DNA of 59,893 nt from Sporichthyaceae bacterium. Lineage in GTDB: Bacteria > Actinomycetota > Actinomycetes > Sporichthyales > Sporichthyaceae. The notes beneath the pieces were generated by a model. It was not told where the DNA came from, searched no databases, and saw only the letters and a program-made list of their open reading frames with translations. Shown one piece after another: positions 7,848 through 16,527 of this stretch (its first letter is position 1; the number at the start of each line of letters is the position of its first letter). The position numbers were made by a program, and so were the translations under genes. The stretch is from NCBI GenBank assembly GCA_036269075.1, contig DATASX010000119.1:1-59893 (forward strand), given 5' to 3'.

Positions 7848-8424
7848 CGCGGATCTCGGCGACGGTTGCCCCGGCGTCGGCCGCCTTGCTGCCGGCCGTC
7901 GACACGACGAGGTTGGCCAGGGCCACCGCGTTGGACTTGGCTTCCTTGGTCTCCCCGGCAACCGCGGCGAGCGGCAGCGAGAGGTTGGACAGCAAATTGG
8001 CACGCACCTTCTTGAAGCGCGCGTCGCCCTCCCCGGCCGCGGTCTCCAGCACCCGCAGCACCGCCTCGTGCTCGCGCCAGAAGCCCGCGATCCCGTCGAC
8101 GATCTTGTCGACCGCGGTGCCCGCGCCCTTGCCGGTCATGTTTGCGCCCTCGGCCAACGACTTCAGCCCGGCGGCGTCCTTCGCCACGTCGCCGGCCAGC
8201 GCCAGGACGGCGGTCTCGATGTCGGCGAAGTACTGGTAGAAGGTGGCCGGCGACGTGCCCACCTCGCGCACGATGTCGGTGACGCGGACATCGCGGTAGG
8301 GCATCGTGCCGAGCAGCTTGTTCAGCGCCTCGAGAATCCGGTCGCGGGTCTCGCGAGCGCGACGCCCGGCCGTGCGCTTGTCGACGGTCCGGAGCTTTAC
8401 CTTCGGTGCGTCAGTTTTGGCCAT
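7795..8424 (-). CDS. TetR-family regulator
   Basis: The 209-residue product (ATG 8424) has a Lys/Arg-rich N-terminus and a helix-turn-helix MPYRDVRVTDIVREVGTSPATFYQYF (about residues 37-62), followed by a helical effector domain with a recognisable FWREHEAVLRVLE helix. A GTG at 8460 gives a 12-residue extension and overlaps a partly symmetric sequence, CTGACGTCCAG, that may be an autoregulatory operator. It is transcribed away from the iron-responsive gene at 8563 and overlaps the MarR-like gene downstream. Confidence 0.82.
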   Translation of the reverse strand: MAKTDAPKVKLRTVDKRTAGRRARETRDRILEALNKLLGTMPYRDVRVTDIVREVGTSPATFYQYFADIETAVLALAGDVAKDAAGLKSLAEGANMTGKGAGTAVDKIVDGIAGFWREHEAVLRVLETAAGEGDARFKKVRANLLSNLSLPLAAVAGETKEAKSNAVALANLVVSTAGSKAADAGATVAEIRGAVGRMVFWGITGRKPA

Positions 8425-8482
8425 GTGCCGTATGTAACCACTTATCTGACGTCCAGTCACCCTGATGCGTACATGTCACAGG

Positions 8483-8501
8483 TTAGGTGAGGGTAAGCCT
8501 G
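8483..8501 (+). promoter_or_regulatory. IdeR/DtxR iron-box-like sequence
   Basis: TTAGGTGAGGGTAAGCCTG matches the 19-bp IdeR/DtxR consensus TTAGGTTAGGCTAACCTAA at 13 positions, including the whole left half-site TTAGGT. It lies 61 bp upstream of a FhuF-like iron-sulfur protein gene, so iron-dependent repression is expected. The match and context are seen; binding is inferred. Confidence 0.6.
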
Positions 8502-8562
8502 CCGATCGGAACTCCCGCGCAACCTTACGGGGCGTCAGTTGTTCACGATTAGGCTTGCGGCC

Positions 8563-9315
8563 GTGGCCGACTCAAGGATCCTCGCGGCACTGGACGCGGC
8601 GGCGGCGGCCGGCCCCTTCTACGTCCTGGACACCGACCCGCCGCCCACGATCGGTGTGGATGTCCCCGCCTGGCGGCCGTTCCGCGAGCTGGTGGCGGAT
8701 CCGACGGTGTTGGCAGCTCGTGTCGCGGCGGTGACCGACGCGGTCGCCGAACGCGCCGGGCTCGAGCGCCACCGGATCGACCGCCGGGCCGCGGTTTCCC
8801 TGACCCACCTCGGCCTGGCGGCCCGGCTGGTCTGCCCGTCGATGGGAACCGCCCTGCTGGGCGGGGTACTTCTCGATCTGGATCCGGCTCGGCTGTGGTG
8901 GCGCGACGTGCTGGGTCCGGTGCCGCTGGCGTTGCCCGACCCGACCGGGCGGCCGGCGCCGACTGCCCCGGGCGACCTGGCACGCGAACTCTCGGACGAT
9001 CTCGCCGCCGGCCCGGTCGCCGCGCTGACCGCGGCGGCCGCGGACCTGGGCGTGTCGCGCAAGGTGCTGTGGGGAAACGTCGCCTCGGCGCTGGCCGGCA
9101 CGCTGCCCGCGCTCACCGCCGCGGCAGGGACCCGTGCGGGGGCGGCCCGCGCAGTGGTCACCGGGCTGCTGCAGACGGGGATCCTCGCCGACACGGGTTC
9201 GTTCCGCGGTCCGGGAGGCAGGTTCGTACGCAACAGTTGTTGCCTGTACTACCGCGTCCCCGGCGGCGGTTACTGCGGCGACTGTCTACTGGCCGCTCCC
9301 CCGCCCGGCGCGTGA
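8563..9315 (+). CDS. FhuF-like [2Fe-2S] protein, probable ferric-siderophore reductase
   Basis: The 250-residue product ends with NSCCLYYRVPGGGYCGDC, that is CC-x10-C-x2-C, the cluster-binding pattern of FhuF-type ferric-siderophore reductases. Most of the rest is Ala/Val/Leu-rich, as in actinobacterial members, and carries the PSMGTALLGG segment. These proteins reduce Fe(III) in imported siderophores inside the cell to release iron. GTG 8563 is preferred over TTG 8539. The upstream iron box (8483-8501) supports a role under iron limitation. No siderophore genes are adjacent. Confidence 0.82.
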   Translation: MADSRILAALDAAAAAGPFYVLDTDPPPTIGVDVPAWRPFRELVADPTVLAARVAAVTDAVAERAGLERHRIDRRAAVSLTHLGLAARLVCPSMGTALLGGVLLDLDPARLWWRDVLGPVPLALPDPTGRPAPTAPGDLARELSDDLAAGPVAALTAAAADLGVSRKVLWGNVASALAGTLPALTAAAGTRAGAARAVVTGLLQTGILADTGSFRGPGGRFVRNSCCLYYRVPGGGYCGDCLLAAPPPGA

Positions 9316-9400
9316 GTAGGTGAACCCTCTGCGCATTCCCCTCCGTGACGCGTAAGACTTGTCCGGACAGCAGCGGCGCAAGTGCGAAACGAGGGGACTG

Positions 9401-10225
9401 GTGGACCAGTACCGGCAGGCCAACCTGGAGAACTGGGAGGCCCGGGTCCCCGTCCAGCTTGCCGCCGACGGAGCGCAGGCGCTGGCTGACGACCCGTCAG
9501 CACTGTCCAGCGTCGTCGCGTACGACGCACGGCGGCTCGGCGACCTCACCGGGCAACGGGCCATCCACCTGCAGTGCAACGTCGGAACCGACACGTTGTC
9601 GCTGGCGCGGCTCGGCGCTCGGGTCACCGGGCTGGACTTCTCACCCTCGGCGATCGCCGCGGCCAAGGCCCTGTGCGCCCGCGCCGGGGTCCCGGCCCGC
9701 TTCGTCGTCTCCGACGTCTACGAGGCGAACGTGAGCCTCGACGGCGAGCGCTTCGACCTCGTCTACACCGGCGTCGGTGCCCTGTGCTGGTTGCCGGACA
9801 TCGTCGGCTGGGCGCGGGTGGTCGCGTCGTTGCTCGAGCCCGGAGGTCGCCTGTACCTGCGCGAACTGCACCCGGTGCTGTTCACCCTCGACGACGAGCG
9901 CACCGACGGCCAATTGGTCATCCGCTACCCGTACTTCAACACCGCCGAGCCGCAGTTCGTCGACTCGCCGACCACCTACACGAACCGCTCGGTCGAGTTG
10001 GCCGCCCCGCAGCGCTACGTCTGGAACCACGGGCTCGGCGAGATCCTGAGCGCGCTGATCGAGGCCGGGCTGCGGATCACCTCGCTGGCCGAGCACGACG
10101 AGAGCGAGTGGCACGCGCTGCCCTGGATGGTTCCGACCACCGACGGCCGGCACGCCCTGCCGGCGGGGCGCAACCGGGTCCCGTTGATGTACACGCTCAT
10201 CGCGGTCAAGGACCCGAGGCACTGA
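9401..10225 (+). CDS. SAM-dependent class I methyltransferase
   Basis: The 274-residue product begins at GTG 9401 with GAGGGG about 5 bp upstream. The Rossmann signature is a variant, AIHLQCNVGTDTLSLARLGARVTGLDFS (motif I and the acidic loop), followed by RFDLVYTGVGALCWLPD and a motif with LLEPGGRLYLREL. It fits the small-molecule methyltransferase type annotated in many actinobacteria. The acceptor is unknown. Confidence 0.82.
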   Translation: MDQYRQANLENWEARVPVQLAADGAQALADDPSALSSVVAYDARRLGDLTGQRAIHLQCNVGTDTLSLARLGARVTGLDFSPSAIAAAKALCARAGVPARFVVSDVYEANVSLDGERFDLVYTGVGALCWLPDIVGWARVVASLLEPGGRLYLRELHPVLFTLDDERTDGQLVIRYPYFNTAEPQFVDSPTTYTNRSVELAAPQRYVWNHGLGEILSALIEAGLRITSLAEHDESEWHALPWMVPTTDGRHALPAGRNRVPLMYTLIAVKDPRH

Positions 10226-10245
10226 GGCCCGTGCAGACCGCGGGA

Positions 10246-10374
10246 TCAGCCCTCGTGGTGCGGGGGACGTTCGCGGCGCAGCCAGGCCTCGCGGGAGTCC
10301 GAGCTCTCGCGTTCGGCGCCCCAGGCCTCGTCGGAGTCCTCGCGGGCCCGGTCGGGCAGGACGGGATCGAGCAC
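10246..10374 (-). CDS. Conserved-looking 42-residue acidic small protein
   Basis: GTG 10374 is preceded by GGAGG with 5-bp spacing and opens a 42-codon frame ending TGA 10246-10248. The product is rich in Asp/Glu/Arg with two Trp residues (VLDPVLPDRARED ... EAWLRRERPPHHEG). The ending WLRxERPPH is a pattern recalled from short proteins in other actinobacteria, whose function is not known. The frame sits between the methyltransferase end and the MFS start, diverging from the latter by 32 bp. Codons are GC-biased at the third position as in real genes. Confidence 0.65.
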   Translation of the reverse strand: MLDPVLPDRAREDSDEAWGAERESSDSREAWLRRERPPHHEG

Positions 10375-10406
10375 GGCAACCTCCGGGATCTGACCTCCAG
10401 GGTGCC

Positions 10407-12134
10407 ATGACTTCCTGGCGGACGTGGACCGCGCGGGTGCCGGACCCGGTGCTCGGGGCCCGGTCCGCGCGTGCGCGGGCGCGGTTGCTCGCGGTGGCGG
10501 CCGGGGTGCTTGTCGCGGCCGCCGACGTATTTGTGCAGGCGCCGCTGGTCCGGGGGGTGTTCACCGGGCTCCACCTCGCTCCGGACCGCCTGGCCACGGG
10601 GCTGGCCATGATCAGTGTCTTCGCGATCGCGGCGGCCACGACCATGCGGGCCACCGCGCTGACCGGGGTGCTCGGCCCGCGCCGGCAGGCGTTGACCGCG
10701 CTGGTGGGGTGGAGCGTCGGTGCGGCGGTCGCCGGCGGTGCCGACGCGCCCGGCCAGTTGTGTGCGGGGCGGGCGATCCAGGGCGCGGCCGCCGGTCTGC
10801 TGGTCCCGACCGGCCTGGCGATGGTGCGGTCCTGGTGGCCGCCGGTGTGTGCGGGCCGGCCGCGAGCGCTGGTGCTCGGCGCCGTGGTGCTGGCCCCGGC
10901 GGCCGGTACCTGGGTGGCCACCTCGTTACGGCTGTGGTCGTCCTGGCGCACGGTGCTGCTCTGGGACGTCGCGCTCGGGCTGGCGCTGGCCTGGTTGCTG
11001 GTCAGCCGCGACGACCCGCGCGACCGCCACGATCGCCCGCGGCTGGACCGGTCGGGCGCACTGCTGGTCTGGGCCGGGTTGGGCGTCGGGCTGCTGCTGG
11101 CGATGCATCGTGGGAACCACGGCTCGCTGTTCCGCCCGACGGCGCTCGGCGTCGCCCCGCTGGTCCTCGTGCTGGTGGCGCTCGCGGTGGCCGCGGTTTG
11201 GCGCGACCTGCACGGCCCGGCCGACCGGTGGCGGGTGTTGGGGCTGCGGGAGTTCGTCGCGCGCGAGGGGATCCCGGTGCTGTCCGCGGTGGCGGTCCGG
11301 GGAGCGGCCGGCGGCCTCCTCGTGGCCGGACTGGGTGGGCTGCGGTCCCCGACGGTCGGCTGGGCCGGGATCCGGCCGTGGCTGGCGGTCTGCGCCGGGA
11401 CGGCCGTCCTGCTCGGCTGCTCGGTGACGGTGCGATCGCGTCGGACGCCCGGCCGCGGCGCGTTCGGTGCGGTGGTCGCCGGACTGGCCGGTGCGGCGTT
11501 TGCGGCAGCCGTGGTCTACGTGCCGTTGTTCAACTTGGCGACCCGCCATCCCCGGGTGGCCGCCGCCGGGGCGTGGGTCGACCTGCGGATGGCCATGGCC
11601 TTCGTGATCGCGGTGTTGATTTGCGGAGTGCTCTTGCGGCTGGGGTCCTGGGTGGTCGCCGCGATCGGTTTTCTCGGCGCCCTGGTCGGTCTGGTTGCGA
11701 TGTCGCACTGGGGCGCCAGCGCGTTACGCGGGCACTTCTGCTGGTTGTCGCTGCTCGCGGTCGGCGGCGGGCTGGGGTTGGCGGCGGTGCCGGTCGCCGC
11801 GTTGCGGACCGAGGGCACCCCGCGGTCGGGCCCGGTCGACCTGGCCGCCGGGTTGCCCGACTGGTTGCTCGGGATCGCCGTCGGCCTGCCGCTGCTGACG
11901 GCCCGCGGCCTGGCGGTGTTCCGCGCCCGGATGCATGGCGTGCTGCCGCCGGCGGCGCTGTGCCCGGCCAGCCCGGGACAGTGCGCGCCATACGAACGGG
12001 CCGTGCGCGCCGCGGTCCTGGACCAGTACCGGGCGGTTTTCGTCGGGGCCGCGTTGTGCGCGGCGTTGGCCGCAACCCTGGTGGTCCTGTCCGCCCTGCC
12101 GCGGGCTGGGCAGGGTGCGACCGGGCAGGCTTGA
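10407..12134 (+). CDS. MFS-type multidrug/solute transporter
   Basis: The 575-residue product has about 14 hydrophobic segments, beginning LLAVAAGVLVAAADVFVQAPLV, and a motif C-like stretch GRAIQGAAAGLLVPTGLAMV in the fifth membrane segment. Length and helix number fit the DHA2 (EmrB/QacA) drug/H+ antiporter class, but the usual GxLaDrxGxkxxl loop is weak (GVLGPRRQALTAL), so the class is tentative. It stops 4 bp before the FAD oxidoreductase gene and is probably co-transcribed with it. Substrate unknown. Confidence 0.7.
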   Translation: MTSWRTWTARVPDPVLGARSARARARLLAVAAGVLVAAADVFVQAPLVRGVFTGLHLAPDRLATGLAMISVFAIAAATTMRATALTGVLGPRRQALTALVGWSVGAAVAGGADAPGQLCAGRAIQGAAAGLLVPTGLAMVRSWWPPVCAGRPRALVLGAVVLAPAAGTWVATSLRLWSSWRTVLLWDVALGLALAWLLVSRDDPRDRHDRPRLDRSGALLVWAGLGVGLLLAMHRGNHGSLFRPTALGVAPLVLVLVALAVAAVWRDLHGPADRWRVLGLREFVAREGIPVLSAVAVRGAAGGLLVAGLGGLRSPTVGWAGIRPWLAVCAGTAVLLGCSVTVRSRRTPGRGAFGAVVAGLAGAAFAAAVVYVPLFNLATRHPRVAAAGAWVDLRMAMAFVIAVLICGVLLRLGSWVVAAIGFLGALVGLVAMSHWGASALRGHFCWLSLLAVGGGLGLAAVPVAALRTEGTPRSGPVDLAAGLPDWLLGIAVGLPLLTARGLAVFRARMHGVLPPAALCPASPGQCAPYERAVRAAVLDQYRAVFVGAALCAALAATLVVLSALPRAGQGATGQA

Positions 12135-12138
12135 CGCG

Positions 12139-14997
12139 ATGGACTTCATCGGAGAGTTGCGGGCGGCGTTGCCGCCGGCGGCCGTCGACGACGCGGTGCG
12201 CCGGCGCGCCGAGTACAGCGCCGACGCCTCGGTCTACCGGCATGTCCCTCGTGCCGTGGTCTTCCCGGGATCGGCCGACGAGGTCGCGGTGGCGGTTGCC
12301 GTCGCCGCTGCGCACCGGGTGCCGGTGACCATGCGCGGCGGTGGGACTTCGGTGGCCGGCAACGCGATCGGGCCGGGCATCGTGCTCGACTGCTCCCGTC
12401 GGTTCAACCGGATCCTCGACCTCGATCCGGCGTCGGCGACCGCGGTGGTGGAGCCCGGGGTCGTGCTCGACCGGTTGCGGGCCGCCGGCACACGACACGG
12501 GCTGACGTTCGGTCCGGACCCGTCGACCCACTCCCGGGCCACACTCGGCGGGATGGTTGGCAACAACGCCTGCGGTTCCCACTCACCGGTCTGGGGCCGC
12601 ACCGTCGACCACGTGCAATCCCTGGACGTGCTGCTGGCCGACGGGACCCGCACCCGCGTGGGCGAGCTGGACCCGAGCGCCGCCGGCCGGGTCGGCGCAC
12701 TGCACCGGGCCCTGCAGGATCTGACGGACCGTCATGGCGAGGCGATCCGGGCCGGGCTGGGCCAGTTCCCGCGCCAGGCCTCCGGCTACGGACTGCACCA
12801 CCTGCTGTCGGAGAACGGTCGCCACGTCGCCAAGGCGTTGGTCGGCAGTGAGGGCACCTGCGCGGTCCTGCTCGGCGCCACAGTCTCGCTGGTGCCGGTC
12901 CCCCGCGCACGGGTCCTGCTGGTGCTGGCGTTCGACGACCTCGTCGACGCCGCCGACGCGATCGGCCGGATCGTGCCCTGGCACCCGGCGACCTGCGAGG
13001 GCCTGGACCGCACGCTGCTGCCGACCGGCGCCGACCCGGCCGCGGCGGGCCTTCCGCCCGGCGACGGCTGGTTGTTGCTCGAATTCACCGGTGCCGATCG
13101 GGATGCGGCGCAGGCGGCCGCCTGCGCGGCACGGGACGGGATCGCCGCCGAGGTCACAGTCCGCGGCGCGGCGGTCGTGGTCGACGCCGCGGCCCAGGCA
13201 GTGATCTGGCGGATCCGCGAGGAGGGTGCCGGGACCGCGACCCGGGCCATGGACTCGACCGGCAGGCGGGTGGCTGCCTGGCCCGGCTGGGAGGACGCGG
13301 CGGTCCCGGTCGACCGGCTGGGCGACTACCTGCGCGGATTCCGGGCGCTGATGCGCGAGCACGGCCGGCGCGGCGTGCTCTACGGCCACTTCGCCGACGG
13401 CTGCATGCACGTCCGGATCGACTTCGACCTGCGCTCGGCAGCCGGCGTCGCGGGCTATCGGAAGTTCCTGGAGCAGGCCGCGGACCTGGTCGCGGCGCAC
13501 GGCGGGTCCTGCTCCGGCGAGCACGGCGACGGCCAGGCCCGCTCCGCCCTGCTGCGTCGCACCTTCGCACCGGCGGTCCTGACGGCGTTTGCGGAGTTCA
13601 AGGCGGCCTGGGACCCGGGCAACCTGCTGAACCCCGGTATCCTCGTCGACCCGCGGCCGGTGGATCACGACCTGCGACCGGGGCCGCGGACGTCCCTGCC
13701 GCTGGTGTTCGCCTACCCGGAGGACGGCGGCAGCCTGGCCGACGCGCTGGACCGCTGTGTCGGCGTGGCCAAGTGCCGGCAGCAGACCGGCGGGGTGATG
13801 TGCCCGAGCTTCCGGGCCACCGGCGACGAGAAGGACTCCACCCGCGGTCGGGCGCGGGTCCTGGCGGAGATGCTGCGGGGCGAACTCATTGCCGACGGGT
13901 GGCGCTCGACGGAGGTACGCGACGCCCTCGATCTGTGCCTGGCCTGCAAGGGCTGCCGCAGCGACTGCCCGGTGGCCGTCGACATGGCCACGTACAAGGC
14001 CGAGTTCCTGCACCACCACTACCGCCGGCGGCTGCGCCCGGCCGCCCACTGGTCGATGGGTTTCCTGCCCGTGTGGGCCCGGTTGGCCCGCCGCGCGCCC
14101 GGGGCGGCCAACCTGTTCTCGCGGGGTCCGACCGGGCGATTGCTGCGCCGGGTCGGCGGGCTCACCGAGCACCGGCCCCTGCCCCGGTTCGCCCCGCGGT
14201 CCACGCCCTTGCCCGCCGCGGCCGGCCCGGAGGCCGGACCGCGGGTGGCGCTCTGGGTCGACACGTTCACCGCCGCCTACGCCCCGCACGTCGCGGCCGC
14301 GGCCGTCGACGTGCTGGCCGCGGCCGGGTTGCGCGTCCTGGTGGTGCCGGGCACGCAATGCTGCGGGCTGACATGGATCCACACCGGGCAACTGACCGTG
14401 GCCCGCCGGGTGCTCGCCCGCACGTTGGACGTCCTCGGGCCGGCCGCAGTCTCCGGGACCCCGATCGTCGGGCTCGAGCCGAGTTGCCTGGCCGCGCTGC
14501 GCACCGACCTGCCCGGGCTGTTCGCTGACGACCCGCGCGCGGCCGCGGTGGCCGAGGTCGCGGTCTCGCTGTCGCAGGCCCTGGAACGCCTCGCGCCGGA
14601 CTGGCGTCCACCGGGCCGGTTGTCCGGTCCGGTCGCGGTGCTCGTCCACTGCCACCAGCACGCGACTGCCGGCGCGGCCGCCGACCTAGGGCTGCTGGAG
14701 CGCTGCGGGGCGACAACCCGACTCCTGGACAGCGGGTGCTGCGGCGGCGCCGGCGCGTTCGGCTACGAGCGCGAGCACTACGAGACCTCGGTCGCGGTGG
14801 CCCGGGCCGGGCTGTTACCCGCGCTCCAGGCGCTGGAGGCGGCAGTTCCGGTCGTCGCGGACGGGTTCAGTTGTCGTGGCCAGACAGCACATCTGACGCA
14901 ACGTCGGGTAGTTCACGTGGTTGAGTTGTTACATCCACTTCTCGCCTCGGACACGAACCGGTGGGAAACTGGGACCGTGAGTGAGGGCAAGGTCTGA
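12139..14997 (+). CDS. FAD-linked oxidase fused to a 4Fe-4S/CCG-domain module
   Basis: The 952-residue product joins two units. The N-terminal half has a PCMH-type FAD domain (VPVTMRGGGTSVAGNAIG; GGMVGNNACGSHS) and the FAD-oxidase C-terminal domain (HFADGCMHVRIDFD, CSGEHGDGQARS). The second half has two ferredoxin-like clusters (CVGVAKCRQQTGG...CPS and CLACKGCRSDCPV) and CCG-domain motifs (CCGLTWIHTGQL, HCHQH, SGCCGGAGAFGYE). This is the layout of YdiJ-like and D-2-hydroxyacid dehydrogenases that pass electrons from a hydroxyacid through FeS centres to the quinone pool. ATG 12139 gives the usual family length. It lies between the MFS gene and an unknown gene 3 bp downstream. Confidence 0.88.
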   Translation: MDFIGELRAALPPAAVDDAVRRRAEYSADASVYRHVPRAVVFPGSADEVAVAVAVAAAHRVPVTMRGGGTSVAGNAIGPGIVLDCSRRFNRILDLDPASATAVVEPGVVLDRLRAAGTRHGLTFGPDPSTHSRATLGGMVGNNACGSHSPVWGRTVDHVQSLDVLLADGTRTRVGELDPSAAGRVGALHRALQDLTDRHGEAIRAGLGQFPRQASGYGLHHLLSENGRHVAKALVGSEGTCAVLLGATVSLVPVPRARVLLVLAFDDLVDAADAIGRIVPWHPATCEGLDRTLLPTGADPAAAGLPPGDGWLLLEFTGADRDAAQAAACAARDGIAAEVTVRGAAVVVDAAAQAVIWRIREEGAGTATRAMDSTGRRVAAWPGWEDAAVPVDRLGDYLRGFRALMREHGRRGVLYGHFADGCMHVRIDFDLRSAAGVAGYRKFLEQAADLVAAHGGSCSGEHGDGQARSALLRRTFAPAVLTAFAEFKAAWDPGNLLNPGILVDPRPVDHDLRPGPRTSLPLVFAYPEDGGSLADALDRCVGVAKCRQQTGGVMCPSFRATGDEKDSTRGRARVLAEMLRGELIADGWRSTEVRDALDLCLACKGCRSDCPVAVDMATYKAEFLHHHYRRRLRPAAHWSMGFLPVWARLARRAPGAANLFSRGPTGRLLRRVGGLTEHRPLPRFAPRSTPLPAAAGPEAGPRVALWVDTFTAAYAPHVAAAAVDVLAAAGLRVLVVPGTQCCGLTWIHTGQLTVARRVLARTLDVLGPAAVSGTPIVGLEPSCLAALRTDLPGLFADDPRAAAVAEVAVSLSQALERLAPDWRPPGRLSGPVAVLVHCHQHATAGAAADLGLLERCGATTRLLDSGCCGGAGAFGYEREHYETSVAVARAGLLPALQALEAAVPVVADGFSCRGQTAHLTQRRVVHVVELLHPLLASDTNRWETGTVSEGKV

Positions 14998-14999
14998 GG

Positions 15000-16082
15000 A
15001 TGCACGACGTCCGCGGCATGTTGCACCGGGTTCTCCCGGGCACCCGGCCGACGGTGCCTGACGTCGAGCCCGCCGCGACCGACGCGCTCTCCCCACTCGA
15101 CCCCAACAGTCTGGCCGCGGCCGAGGAGGTCGCCCGCAAGCGTTTCGACGCCGTGCTCGGCCCGGGCGCAGTCGACTCGCTGCTCGCGGTCTGCCGACCG
15201 GGTGGGGCGCCGGTGCTCGGCACCCACCGGCTGGTCCGGGCCGGCCACCGGCTGGGCGAGCTGGACGCCGACGACTCCGCCCGCGTCGAGATGATCCTGA
15301 CCGGCGCCAACCCGGCACTGGCCGCGTACCTGACCCTGCTGCTCGCCGCCGGCCGCGACCTCGGCACGATCTCGCGCCTGGCCGAGAGCGTGCAGGCCTA
15401 CCGCCGCGACTTCCGTTGGCTGCACCACCACCTCGGCGTGCTCGGCGGCAACCTCGGGGCGGCCGAGTTCATCGACGACGACGGCGCCCGGCTACGGCTG
15501 CGGCAGCAGAGCCCCGGCCACGGCGGCGCGGCGGCGATGATTCTCATGCGGGTGCTGCTCGACCCGGCGTTCGCATTGTGGCTGACCACCGGAATCCGGC
15601 TGGAGGACGACCGCGGCGAGGACGGCTTGCCGTTCGAGCAGCGCTTCCGAGCCCAGCAGGACGCGGTGTCGGTCGCGATCAACCGCAAGGGGATGGGCCC
15701 GGCGCCGCGGCCACGTTTCCTCGGCGCCCCGCCGACCGCGATGGCCAAGTTCGCCAACCGCTTCACGCTGCTCACCGGCGCCCGGTTCGGGTGGGTCCCG
15801 CTGATCGACGTCGACTGGCCGCGGCGGGTCGCCGCGCTCGACGCCGCCGCCGCGGCGGCCGGTGCCGGGTTGCCGGTCCCGGTGATGGTGGAGGGCTCCG
15901 GCGACCGCGCCGTGCTGCTGGCCATCTGGGCGCCGGACCAGTCCGGTGCGCTGCGCTGCTACGACCCGGCAGCGGGCCTGGTGGTCGACGTCGCCCGGCC
16001 GGACCTCGACGCCGGGCGGGTCGGCATAGCCGGGATGCACCGACTCGAGGGCATCCTGCTCCCGGAGCTGACGCTCACCTGA
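15000..16082 (+). CDS. Conserved hypothetical protein, function unknown
   Basis: The 360-residue product is not recognised. ATG 15000 lies 2 bp after the oxidase stop, with GAGG just upstream, so the two are probably translated together. The protein is soluble-looking and has an Ala-rich helical N-terminal half, a segment LHHHLGVLGGNLGAAEFIDDDG, a basic region KGMGPAPRPRF, and a C-terminal part ending in strands and an RCYDPAAGLVV turn. No signal peptide or membrane segment is seen. Its position behind a MFS transporter and an FAD/FeS dehydrogenase suggests a link to metabolite use, but no function is assigned. Confidence 0.7.
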   Translation: MHDVRGMLHRVLPGTRPTVPDVEPAATDALSPLDPNSLAAAEEVARKRFDAVLGPGAVDSLLAVCRPGGAPVLGTHRLVRAGHRLGELDADDSARVEMILTGANPALAAYLTLLLAAGRDLGTISRLAESVQAYRRDFRWLHHHLGVLGGNLGAAEFIDDDGARLRLRQQSPGHGGAAAMILMRVLLDPAFALWLTTGIRLEDDRGEDGLPFEQRFRAQQDAVSVAINRKGMGPAPRPRFLGAPPTAMAKFANRFTLLTGARFGWVPLIDVDWPRRVAALDAAAAAAGAGLPVPVMVEGSGDRAVLLAIWAPDQSGALRCYDPAAGLVVDVARPDLDAGRVGIAGMHRLEGILLPELTLT

Positions 16083-16091
16083 GGCAGCACG

Positions 16092-16151
16092 CCGATCATC
16101 GATGAGCGGAATGGGCACTGTCATACGCGGGGAGGGCACTGTCATACCCGG
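16092..16151 (-). repeat. 60-bp dispersed element, copy 1 (two 21-bp units plus 18-bp palindrome)
   Basis: Read on the minus strand, two 21-bp units (16131-16151 and 16110-16130, both with the core GTATGACAGTGCCC) are followed by the 18-bp near-palindrome CCGCTCATCGATGATCGG (16092-16109). Copy 2 at 29651-29710 has the same 21+21+18 layout. Here it starts 11 bp after the lsr2 stop, in the gap between convergent genes, where it could act in termination or as a protein-binding site. Confidence 0.7.
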
Positions 16152-16162
16152 GCGGCGGCTTC

Positions 16163-16501
16163 TCAGCGGGCGGCGTTGTACTGCTCGATCACCGAACTGG
16201 GCACCCGCCCGCGTTCGCTGACCGGGAGCCCGTGGCGGCGTGCCCAGTCCCGGATCGCGGCCATCTGCGCCGGGTCCACCCGGGTCGCGGCGCCCTTGTT
16301 GGGCCCAGCCGCCCGGCGCCGCACACCGCTGACCCGACGCCCCGCGGCGCGGTAGCGCTCGAAGATCGTGCGCAGCGCGGCGGCGTTGCGGGCCGACAGG
16401 TCGATCTCGTACTCGACCCCGTCGAGCCCGAACGAGATGGTCTCGGTCGCGGGACTGCCGTCGATGTCGTCGTGTGCAGCGACGACGATCCGTCTGGCCA
16501 T
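16163..16501 (-). CDS. lsr2: Lsr2-family nucleoid-associated protein
   Basis: The 112-residue product matches Lsr2 throughout. The N-terminal dimerisation half contains ETISFGLDGVEYEIDLS, and the C-terminal DNA-binding half contains WARRHGLPVSERGRVPSSVIEQY, with the RGR triplet that inserts into the AT-rich minor groove. Lsr2 bridges DNA and silences AT-rich and foreign genes. ATG 16501 follows GGAGG at 9 bp. Many actinobacteria carry more than one Lsr2 copy, so this may not be the only one. Confidence 0.95.
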   Translation of the reverse strand: MARRIVVAAHDDIDGSPATETISFGLDGVEYEIDLSARNAAALRTIFERYRAAGRRVSGVRRRAAGPNKGAATRVDPAQMAAIRDWARRHGLPVSERGRVPSSVIEQYNAAR

Positions 16502-16527
16502 GGGCGAAATCCTCCAGCGGAACCGGC

